Assembly: GCA_023434855.1 (NCBI GenBank)
Contig: JAEYSJ010000329.1
Location: forward strand, 1 to 9,857
Source of the DNA: Bacillota bacterium
Lineage (GTDB): Bacteria > Bacillota_C > Negativicutes > JAEYSJ01
DNA length: 9,857 nt
Direction of reading: 5' to 3'
Of this stretch, positions 1 to 5,448 are shown one piece after another. The position numbers were made by a program, and so were the translations under genes. Position 1 is the first letter of the stretch; each line of letters opens with the position of its first letter. The notes below the pieces were generated by a model that was not told the DNA's origin, made no database searches, and saw only the letters and a list, made by a program, of their open reading frames with translations.

Positions 1-701
1 CTGTATTTAAATTACTTAAAATACACAACTTACCTTGGATGGAACAAGGTGGGCTTAGTCTGTTTAATCTCGTAGCTCTATTACCTGATGTAGGTGAAGA
101 ATTTATACGTAAAAGTGTTAAAGTGGATAACATTTTCAATAAGACTTTAATTGCAAAAAACGATGGATTAACCACAGAAACACTAATTCGTTCTATGGCG
201 GAAAGTAATTGTTATAGTGTTTCTCTTGCAGTTGAATCTGCTAACCAAGACTCTTTAGAAACCAGTAACAAACCAAAACTAAATGCATTTCATAAACACT
301 CTAAAGAAATCGTAAACCTATTTAAAAAATACAATATCAAGACCACATGTTCAATGATGATTGGTTTTTGTAATCCGCAGGAAAATTACATTGAAGACAG
401 AGAGCAAATTCAACGAAGTATTGACTATGGAAAAATGTTGGTGGAATCAGGGGCTTCATACATTAATCCACATATTTTTACACCACTGCCAGGAGCACCA
501 AACTTCCCCAATCTCCAAAAGTATGTTATAAATAATACTGATGAGGGCTTTTCTCATGAATTTGGCAGTCTTAATGCACCAGATGGTCGTTGGTGCAGAG
601 ATACAATGAGTTTAACTAGGGTTACAGCGATAATTAAAACTATTGGGATCGATGGATATGGAAAAGCTTTAATTAATGCTACGTGGCCTGTGGATAGATA
701 G
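1..701 (+). CDS. Radical SAM family protein, C-terminal part (5' end outside window)
   Basis: The frame is open from base 3, before the first ATG at 39, and no ribosome binding site precedes that ATG, so this is the tail of a longer gene and not a complete 220-residue protein. Counting from the ATG, residues about 60-110 look like the second half of a radical SAM barrel: a VSLAVESAN segment resembling the 'ExGS' strand that contacts SAM, a helix ending in FKKYNIKT, and MMIGFCNPQ, resembling the 'GfP' strand. A later segment, INPHIFTPLPGAPNF, also fits radical SAM proteins, including B12-binding ones. The CxxxCxxC iron-sulfur motif would lie upstream and cannot be seen. The substrate is unknown. 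Two IS remnants and more than 1 kb separate it from the polyketide genes, so membership of the cluster is uncertain. Confidence 0.65.
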   Translation, partial: VFKLLKIHNLPWMEQGGLSLFNLVALLPDVGEEFIRKSVKVDNIFNKTLIAKNDGLTTETLIRSMAESNCYSVSLAVESANQDSLETSNKPKLNAFHKHSKEIVNLFKKYNIKTTCSMMIGFCNPQENYIEDREQIQRSIDYGKMLVESGASYINPHIFTPLPGAPNFPNLQKYVINNTDEGFSHEFGSLNAPDGRWCRDTMSLTRVTAIIKTIGIDGYGKALINATWPVDR

Positions 702-807
702 AAATTAGCGTATATACGATAATCCGATCCGGTTGCGTACAGTGAACCTGATTGTTCGGAATAAATTATATTTAAGTGAATTTTAGATAAAAAAGGGTGA
801 ATTAGAA

Positions 808-1137
808 ATGAGTAACGCCCCAGTTTATGCGTTGAACTTATTAAATATCAAGGATCGCGAAGAATACTTGACCTATGTCAGAAGGTCAGCCAAGGAAGCG
901 CCAGCCCATGGGGGAAAGGTTATTGCAATCGGGAAATTTATGGAGGCCGAAGAAGGCGAAATAACTCCTCGGCAGATATTGGTTCTCGTTGAGTGGGAAT
1001 CACGCGAGGCTTTGCAGAGTTATATTGATGATCCTAAACTAGCTGATCATCACCCCCATCGCATTAACGGTACGTCAGACTATATCTGGCATTTTTTCGA
1101 CAAATTAGAGGACTTTAGACCGATATTAAAATCATAA
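808..1137 (+). CDS. DUF1330-like small protein (dimeric alpha/beta-barrel fold)
   Basis: This is a 109-residue protein with an ATG start and an AGGGTGA ribosome binding site at 793-799. The pattern fits DUF1330/ABM-like proteins: an N-terminal strand (VYALNLLNIKD), a helix with EYLTYVRRS, the signature-like AHGGKVIAIGKF around residues 33-44, a strand ILVLVEWES, and a helix EALQSYIDDP. The C-terminal part is rich in aromatic residues and His (HHPHRINGTSDYIWHFFDKLED). Such proteins form ferredoxin-like dimers, and most have no assigned reaction. No signal peptide or membrane segment is visible, so it is probably cytosolic. It stands alone between the radical SAM tail and an IS1595 remnant and may have no link to the polyketide pathway. 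A related small monooxygenase or stress-response barrel protein cannot be excluded. Confidence 0.7.
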   Translation: MSNAPVYALNLLNIKDREEYLTYVRRSAKEAPAHGGKVIAIGKFMEAEEGEITPRQILVLVEWESREALQSYIDDPKLADHHPHRINGTSDYIWHFFDKLEDFRPILKS

Positions 1138-1185
1138 ATGTTTTAAAAGAAACTGATTATTAACTTTGCACAGATTACACTTCTA

Positions 1186-1231
1186 TTCCGAACTATTGGT
1201 TGGAATAATTAAAACAAACACTAGTTCGGAA
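1186..1231 (+). repeat. 10-bp inverted repeat before the IS1595-like transposase remnant
   Basis: TTCCGAACTA (1186-1195) and TAGTTCGGAA (1222-1231) are perfect complements around a 26-base spacer. The right arm runs into GGAAGGTG (1228-1235), the apparent ribosome binding site of the transposase remnant that starts at TTG 1242. In a transcript the stem would bury that site, a known way for insertion sequences to block translation from outside read-through. This role is inferred. The stem may also simply be part of the element's left end. Confidence 0.5.
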
Positions 1232-1241
1232 GGTGATTGCC

Positions 1242-1549
1242 TTGTCTGTTCAACAGCCTTTGAGTTTGATTCAGTTCCAGTAGAAATTCTCTTCGGAGGA
1301 ATCATGCCATTCTCACTTGTTTACTATGAAATGGCCTAATGGATTCCGGTGTGCTAAGTGTGGGCACGATCAGTATTACGAAACAAAAACACGCAAGCTT
1401 ATACTTTACGAGTGTAAACAATGCGGTTATCAATCAACCATGGAGAAAACGCGGGTTGACCTAGCCAAGTGGGTTTTAATATCTATCTTGTTGCCCTTGA
1501 TAAGCGCGGTGTTTCTGCGATTATGTTATCCGAAGAGCTAGGAGTCTGT
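1242..1549 (+). pseudogene. IS1595-family transposase remnant (N-terminal part, broken)
   Basis: Read from TTG 1242 the frame gives LSVQQPLSLIQFQ, then a TAG stop at 1281-1283, then in the same frame FSSEE and FTMKWPNGFRCAKCGH. Two CxxC pairs (CAKC and CKQC) form the N-terminal zinc ribbon typical of IS1595-family transposases. Further along, the expected DKRGVSAIMLSEELGVC segment is in another frame from 1499 to 1549, so at least one frameshift lies around 1470-1498. The catalytic DDE domain is absent. An open reading frame from 1317 to 1541 would look like a 74-residue protein, but it is only a piece of this wreck. No function is expected. Confidence 0.8.
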
Positions 1550-1639
1550 CCGACGAAACGATAATAAGCCGAAAAAAATAGGAATTAGCAGCATTTTGAA
1601 CGAAATATATCCTTATTAAAATTAAGGGTGTGTAGTTCA

Positions 1640-1913
1640 ATTGTGATGATACTGGATAATGCCAAAATTCATCATTCAAATTATTTATACCATTCCTTAA
1701 AGAACATGAATATGAACTTGAGTTAGTGTTTTTACCGCCATATAGCCCTAACCTCAATCTGATTGAAGAATTCTGGGGTGGCTCAAGCGTTCTTGTGCTT
1801 ATAATGTGTTTTATTCTTCTGTGAACGAAATTAGCAGACGTGTCCAGAGATTCGTGGAAGAAGTCAACAAAAAATAAGCAGAAGTTATTGATCGACTTTG
1901 TAAAATTCTTTAG
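1640..1913 (+). pseudogene. IS630-family transposase remnant (C-terminal DDE part, frameshifted)
   Basis: Three frames together spell the end of an IS630-type DDE transposase. The first gives IVMILDNAKIHHS, with the second catalytic Asp. After a frameshift near 1680 comes FLKEHEYELELVFLPPY, then SPNLNLIEEFW, with the catalytic Glu. A missing base near 1775-1780 then shifts to WLKRSCAYNVFYSSVNEIS and on to a stop near 1913. The N-terminal half and first catalytic Asp are not visible between 1550 and 1640. The copy is dead. It lies directly after the IS1595 remnant, so this stretch has taken repeated insertions. Confidence 0.8.
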
Positions 1914-1936
1914 TTCGTAATAGATTGTGAAAGTAA

Positions 1937-2001
1937 TTTAAAAAACCCTAGGATGTTAGAATGCGGAGGCGCATGCTTAACAAAAAGGGGGGTTATTTAA
2001 A
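1937..2001 (+). repeat. Nested inverted repeat upstream of loaP
   Basis: An inner hairpin pairs ATGCG (1961-1965) with CGCAT (1970-1974) around a GAGG loop, extended after a small internal loop by GTTA (1955-1958) with TAAC (1978-1981). Outside it, TTTAAAAAACCCT (1937-1949) faces AGGGGGGTTATTTAAA (1986-2001), imperfectly complementary. The structure spans about 65 bases and ends about 70 bases before the loaP start. It may be a leader RNA structure controlling loaP, a terminator for the debris upstream, or a small mobile-element scar. The plus strand has no U tract after it. Confidence 0.4.
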
Positions 2002-2073
2002 AACATCTTGTTGAGGATTGATTTTAAATTCTCGAATGCATGTTTATGTCCTTTTTTAAGGGGGGTGGCAAAT

Positions 2074-2592
2074 ATTGATTGGTACGTAGTACGTACTTTA
2101 TCGGGAAAAGAAGACGAAGTTAGTATATTTTTTAAGAAGGTATTTTCTGAATTTGAAATTGTTTATCCCAAAAGAAGGGTGGGGTGGCGTAAAAATGGAC
2201 GTGTTATTAGTATTATCAGACCTTTGTTTGAAGGATACATATTTGTTTCTACAAATAAGATAGAGGCATTGGACTATCTATTACACAAGAATACAATAAA
2301 ATTTGCCTGGCTAATTCGTTGTGATAGAAGTTTGCTACCTATATATCCTGAAGAGAAACAACTAATTCAGCAACTCATAGGCATTGAAGGTGTTGTCGAT
2401 CTGAGTGAAGTACAAATGGCTGATGGTAAAATTGAAGCAATAAAAGGGCCTCTAGTAGGATTAGAACATGTAATTAAGAATGTTTCAGAGAAAAACCATC
2501 GCATTATAATAGAAATTCCTGTATTGGGGGAAAAAAAGAAGGTGGAATTAGAAGGGTATATGAATAGAGATTATTCTAAACCCCCCTACTAA
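2074..2592 (+). CDS. loaP: LoaP-type NusG paralogue (processive antiterminator)
   Basis: LoaP proteins are specialised NusG paralogues that bind RNA polymerase and leader RNA and carry transcription through terminators in long operons, including trans-AT polyketide operons of Bacillus. About 172 residues here show the NGN domain (DWYVVRTLSGKE at the N-terminus, then RPLFEGYIFVS) and a C-terminal KOW domain at about 120-162 (IKGPLVGLEHVIKN, IIIEIPVLGEKKKVEL). The frame is open upstream to a TTG at 2008, but family proteins start right before DWYVV. The strong AAGGGGGG at 2058-2065 sits 8 bases before ATT 2074, making ATT the best-placed start. GTG 2065 lies inside that site, and TTG 2008 is about 15 bases from the nearest G-run. 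The likely target is the polyketide operon starting at 5449. Ordinary NusG is unlikely given the divergent sequence and context. Confidence 0.85.
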   Translation: MDWYVVRTLSGKEDEVSIFFKKVFSEFEIVYPKRRVGWRKNGRVISIIRPLFEGYIFVSTNKIEALDYLLHKNTIKFAWLIRCDRSLLPIYPEEKQLIQQLIGIEGVVDLSEVQMADGKIEAIKGPLVGLEHVIKNVSEKNHRIIIEIPVLGEKKKVELEGYMNRDYSKPPY

Positions 2593-2634
2593 GATTTGCC
2601 AACATTAAATTTGCCATTTAATGAAAGATGAAAC

Positions 2635-3237
2635 TGTCAAGAAAAGCGTACACCTCAAGTTAACGGAAAATAAAATAAACCCCAATAATCACGCGGCCAA
2701 TTTTTGATACCTAGCTCGCTTTTTTCTTTGAACGCCATATTTGGGATGTTTTTTTCTAATAGCAGTAAGGGCCGATACTAGTTCACTGTCATTCTTAGGA
2801 CGGGCTTGCCTTTTTTGCCATGCATAATAGCCTTCTCTGCGTACAGATTGAGATTTTCAGCGATCCATGCATATAACTGCCGTGGTTTTTTTCCAGCTAT
2901 CGACTCGCCATAAAGCCCAGTGCCTTTTTTAGAATGGTATTAGCCTCGCGTAGTTCGGCATTTTCCCTTTCCAAGCGTTTGAAACCTTCTTCGGCACTTT
3001 CACCGGATTTAAGTCCTTTGGAGACAATACCGCGCTTGAGTCGCTCGGCTCGTTGTCAGACGTACAGGTCTTGCTGGACACATTGAGTTTTTCAGACGCT
3101 TGTAAGACTCCTATTTCTGACGCCAACTTGAGTGCATCATTTTTAAATTCTTCATTGTACTTTTTCTAACATTTTCATTACACCCCATTTTTTATATCAT
3201 ATCACTTTTGGGTGTGCGCTTTTATTATAATAGTCCA
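2635..3237 (-). mobile_element. Truncated IS3-family insertion sequence
   Basis: The ends carry related terminal repeats: TGTCAAGAAAAGCGTACACC at the left (from 2635), and on the minus strand at the right, from 3237 inward, TGGACTATTATAATAAAAGC followed by GCACACC. They share the core AAAAGCGYACACC. Between them lie OrfA and only the first part of OrfB on the minus strand. About 600 bases remain of an element normally 1.2-1.5 kb long, so the DDE domain has been lost by internal deletion. No target duplication was found at the ends. It separates loaP from the metallophosphoesterase. Confidence 0.65.
2695..3178 (-). pseudogene. IS3-family transposase OrfA/OrfB remnant
   Basis: On the minus strand, ATG at 3178 begins MKMLEKVQ. 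After a frameshift the helix-turn-helix part reads YNEEFKNDALKLASEIGVLQ and then ASEKLNVSSKT. A second frameshift leads to the leucine-zipper segment GFKRLERENAELREANTILK, followed by KALGFMASR, typical of OrfA. OrfB is represented by SVRREGYYAWQKRQARPKND, then SELVSALTAIRKKHPKYGVQ, the usual N-terminal region with the HTH_21-like motif, and then decays. The catalytic rve domain is missing. The 65-residue open frame within 2929-3126 is a fragment of OrfA and not a gene. Confidence 0.8.
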
Positions 3238-3310
3238 TTTCCGATCGCCCCCTTTCATCAGAACCAGACTTATAAATCATTACATCCGGTTAAAGCATTT
3301 GTTCCATTGT

Positions 3311-3334
3311 CGGCAATTGTGGCGGTAATTGCCG
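3311..3334 (+). repeat. 8-bp stem-loop before the metallophosphoesterase gene
   Basis: CGGCAATT (3311-3318) and AATTGCCG (3327-3334) pair perfectly around the 8-base loop GTGGCGGT. No U tract follows, so it is not an intrinsic terminator. It lies in the roughly 150 bases between the IS3 right end and the TTG start at 3385 and would be in the 5' leader of a transcript entering from the IS side. It could be a protein-binding RNA hairpin, an operator, or chance. Confidence 0.35.
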
Positions 3335-3384
3335 TGGACTATTGGGAAGGTTATTGTTATCTTAGCCTGTCGGGGGAAGAAAAA

Positions 3385-4152
3385 TTGAGAATATATGCAA
3401 TTTCAGATATTCATATTGATTTTGCCGAAAACTTGCGGTGGTTGAATAATTTATCTTTTTTTGATTACCTAAATGATGTTCTCATTTTAGCGGGGGACGT
3501 AACCCATATAATATCTTTATTTGAAAAAACGATAAGGGATCTACGCAAACGGTTTTTCGAGGTTTTATTCATTCCCGGCAATCATGATCTTTGGGTCCGG
3601 CATAGCAATGCAATGATCCGTGATTCCTTTGAAAAACTGGAACTAATTAAAACCATCGCTTCTGATTGCGGGATTAAGATGGAACCGGTTCATCTTTCTT
3701 CAGTTTCGATTATACCATTATTTGCGTGGTATGATTTTTCGTTTGCCAAACCTGATCCGGAAATATCAAAACTATGGATTGACTATATAGCGTGTAAATG
3801 GCCGGAACGTTGTAATGAGGAAAGCCTTACTCAATATTTTATTGCGCAAAACAAGTTTAACACCGAACTTAATCCAAATCAGTTTGTTATTTCTTTTTCG
3901 CATTTTTTACCACGAATTGATATCATGCCTATTTATATCCCTGCGGAAAAAAGGAGTTTGTATCCTATGCTTGGCACAGTCTTGCTGGAAAAGCAGATTC
4001 GCCACTTAGGATCAAATATTCATGTTTACGGGCATAGCCATATCAATAATTCTGTTGCGAAAGACAATACTCTGTATATTAACAATGCTTTTGGTTATCC
4101 TTATGAAACCCTCATTACCGCCAAGAAACTGAAATGCATTTTCGAGATGTAG
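3385..4152 (+). CDS. Calcineurin-like metallophosphoesterase
   Basis: A 255-residue two-metal phosphoesterase, probably cytosolic. The metal-ligand motifs are in canonical order: DIH at 8-10, GDV at 37-39, GNHD at 65-68, SH at 172-173 and GHSH at 216-219. All ligands are present, so it should be active on some phosphoester; the substrate cannot be told. The frame is open back to 3208, but that stretch enters the IS3 end. The start TTG 3385 was chosen because MRIYAISDIH is the normal beginning of the family and GGGGGAAG (3372-3379) stands 5 bases before it. The phosphopantetheinyl transferase gene follows 45 bases later on the same strand, so the two are probably co-transcribed. A link to phosphopantetheine or nucleotide turnover in the cluster is conceivable but only inferred from position. 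Confidence 0.85.
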   Translation: MRIYAISDIHIDFAENLRWLNNLSFFDYLNDVLILAGDVTHIISLFEKTIRDLRKRFFEVLFIPGNHDLWVRHSNAMIRDSFEKLELIKTIASDCGIKMEPVHLSSVSIIPLFAWYDFSFAKPDPEISKLWIDYIACKWPERCNEESLTQYFIAQNKFNTELNPNQFVISFSHFLPRIDIMPIYIPAEKRSLYPMLGTVLLEKQIRHLGSNIHVYGHSHINNSVAKDNTLYINNAFGYPYETLITAKKLKCIFEM

Positions 4153-4197
4153 TGCGTAGTTTATTTCTAAAGTATTAATGTTTTGGGAGTATAACAC

Positions 4198-4980
4198 ATG
4201 GAGATGAAAAACCGGGAAATATATATTGATGAAATTAGTTTAATCAGATCCGAAGGCTTGTTTAAAGCAGTTTTATGCTGTTGTTATTTTTCCAGTAAAT
4301 TCGATTACGACAGTATTATTGAGCATTTGAATGCTCATGAACGTAGCTATTTCGATACCCTGCAATATGAAAAACGAATCAGAAGTTTTCTTATCGGGCG
4401 TTTTACCGCAAAACAAGCGGTCGCTGCTCTTACCGGTGAGAATAGAGTAGCCTCCATTACCATTCAATCCGGTGTTTTTACCCAGCCGATAGTAGTACCC
4501 AACAACCGAAATATTCAGGTCAGCATTACTCACTGCGATAATTTTGGTGCTGCCCTGGCTTTTCCCGATGTTCATCCTATGGGCATTGATATTGAAAGAA
4601 TCAGTCTTCACAAACAGAACGTTTTAGAACAACAACTAACCGCAACTGAAATAAAAAAAATAAAATCTCTGACGATTTCCTATGATTTTGGATTAACGCT
4701 TTTATGGACTGTCAAAGAAGCGCTGTCAAAAGTGCTAAAAACAGGTCTAATGACCCCTTTTGAGGTTTACGAGATTTCCGAAATTGAACTTCATGACAAT
4801 TATATAACATGCAAATATAAAAACTTTGCGCAGTATCGAGCGATGTCATTTTATACCGGTAATTACGTTTGTTCAATTGTAATGCCGCATAAAACACAAT
4901 TGATGTTTGATATCCAACGTTTCAAAGCAAAGTTTGCTTTCAGCAAATATCTGGAGGATGAGCAAATTGTTACAGGTTGA
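4198..4980 (+). CDS. Sfp-type 4'-phosphopantetheinyl transferase
   Basis: It moves the phosphopantetheine arm of coenzyme A onto the active-site Ser of acyl carrier proteins, making them functional. The 260 residues show the family motifs: GRFTAKQA (67-74), SITH (109-112), GIDIERI (129-135, with the Mg-binding Asp/Glu) and LLWTVKEALSKVLKTG (168-183, the WxxKEA motif). The length is a little above the usual 220-240 for Sfp proteins, the extra being a C-terminal tail rich in Phe and Lys. The start ATG 4198 has GGGAG about 10 bases upstream; ATG 4204 is an alternative. Its place just before the polyketide operon suggests it serves the AcpK-like protein and the synthase carrier domains, though such enzymes are often broad in target. 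Its GC content looks lower than that of the later polyketide genes. Confidence 0.93.
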   Translation: MEMKNREIYIDEISLIRSEGLFKAVLCCCYFSSKFDYDSIIEHLNAHERSYFDTLQYEKRIRSFLIGRFTAKQAVAALTGENRVASITIQSGVFTQPIVVPNNRNIQVSITHCDNFGAALAFPDVHPMGIDIERISLHKQNVLEQQLTATEIKKIKSLTISYDFGLTLLWTVKEALSKVLKTGLMTPFEVYEISEIELHDNYITCKYKNFAQYRAMSFYTGNYVCSIVMPHKTQLMFDIQRFKAKFAFSKYLEDEQIVTG

Positions 4981-5039
4981 AGCCAGTCAGCTTAGTTCAA
5001 CAATCGGATATTGGATAAGCGTCTAGTAAGACAGTGGAT

Positions 5040-5183
5040 GGAATCCGGGCAGAACCCGTGAGATAAAATCCGTATAACTATCTAACTTTATCTTCCGGGA
5101 TCTCCCCGGAGTCCAGTTTGGGCATTTCCGGAACTTCTAGAGGACTATCTTCCTTGGAATCCGGAAGTCCAAGCCAAGTGTAA
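5040..5183 (+). other. Palindrome-rich, GC-rich gene-free segment (possible structured RNA)
   Basis: The stretch 4981-5448 has no credible gene. Its first half holds closely spaced complementary arms: CGGG/CCCG (5046-5049, 5055-5058), AGATAAA/TTTATCT (5061-5067, 5087-5093), TCCGGG/CCCGGA (5094-5099, 5105-5110), and GGACT/AGTCC (5142-5146, 5166-5170). TTCCGGA near 5126 can alternatively pair with TCCGGAA near 5159. I do not recognise a known riboswitch or T-box signature. It could be a structured 3' untranslated region of the transferase transcript, a small RNA ending at the next hairpin, or an antitermination element. Confidence 0.4.
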
Positions 5184-5234
5184 AGAGCGCAAAGCTTGAG
5201 TATTAGTATACAGCAGCTGGCGCTCTATTTTTAT
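5184..5234 (+). terminator. Terminator-like hairpin after the phosphopantetheinyl transferase region
   Basis: AGAGCGC (5184-5190) pairs with GCGCTCT (5220-5226), and ATTTTTAT follows at once. The 29-base loop can fold further, for example AGCT (5193-5196) with AGCT (5214-5217). This fits an intrinsic terminator closing transcription from upstream before the new promoter at 5247. The long loop makes it weaker than a standard one. Confidence 0.55.
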
Positions 5235-5246
5235 CCACCATCTTAT

Positions 5247-5274
5247 TTGACACTTACGATATTGGCTGGATAAT
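5247..5274 (+). promoter_or_regulatory. Predicted sigma-A promoter of the polyketide operon
   Basis: A perfect TTGACA (5247-5252) is followed after 16 bases by GATAAT (5269-5274), five of six matches to TATAAT. Transcription would start near 5281, giving a leader of about 168 bases before the TTG start at 5449. It is the best sigma-A-like match I noticed in the gene-free region. Confidence 0.65.
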
Positions 5275-5313
5275 CCAGTCTGATCAAAATTAATCTCTGT
5301 AGGATTTTAAAAC

Positions 5314-5357
5314 AAAATTGGTCCGTATCATTTTTGCATGATACGGACTAGCTTTTT
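5314..5357 (+). terminator. Leader terminator/attenuator hairpin, candidate LoaP-controlled site
   Basis: GTCCGTATCA (5321-5330) and TGATACGGAC (5339-5348) form a perfect 10-bp stem with loop TTTTTGCA. G-T and A-T pairs extend it outward, and the A run 5314-5317 faces the T run 5353-5357, as in intrinsic terminators. It stands about 40 bases after the predicted transcription start and about 90 bases before the first gene, so it should stop most transcripts unless overcome. With loaP in the same window, processive antitermination is the natural reading. The hairpin might instead be the RNA that LoaP binds. Confidence 0.55.
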
Positions 5358-5376
5358 GCCGAATTACAGTATATGT

Positions 5377-5398
5377 ATATCCTTATTACCACGGATAT
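5377..5398 (+). repeat. Second small stem-loop in the operon leader
   Basis: ATATCC (5377-5382) pairs with GGATAT (5393-5398) around a 10-base loop. It lies after the terminator hairpin and about 50 bases before the first polyketide gene. There is no U tract. It may be an accessory RNA element or chance in an AT-rich leader. Confidence 0.3.
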
Positions 5399-5448
5399 TG
5401 TCAAGTATGGAAAAGCAATTATCATAAGTTTCAGGGAGGTGATAATTA

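Noticed and set aside
39..701. A complete 220-residue protein from ATG 39
   Set aside because: The frame stays open to the window edge, no ribosome binding site precedes the ATG, and the sequence begins in the middle of a radical SAM domain.
709..735. Small palindromes CGTATATACG and CCGATCCGG after the radical SAM gene as a terminator
   Set aside because: The arms are very short, and no U tract follows.
1317..1541. A stand-alone 74-residue zinc-ribbon protein
   Set aside because: Upstream and downstream frames complete an IS1595-type transposase, so it is a fragment of a pseudogene.
2008..2073. TTG 2008 as the loaP start, adding 22 residues
   Set aside because: The nearest purine-rich site (about 1986-1992) is about 15 bases away, the extra residues look unlike any LoaP N-terminus, and a better-spaced site precedes ATT 2074.
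2929..3126. A 65-residue minus-strand gene
   Set aside because: Its first half is OrfA of the IS3 remnant and its second half is frameshifted nonsense.
3208..3384. Metallophosphoesterase starting at 3208
   Set aside because: That start lies inside the IS3 end, and the family begins with MRIYAISDIH, which matches TTG 3385 with its own ribosome binding site.
4273..4611. A 112-residue minus-strand open frame
   Set aside because: It lies antisense to the phosphopantetheinyl transferase motifs and shows no recognisable family pattern or ribosome binding site.
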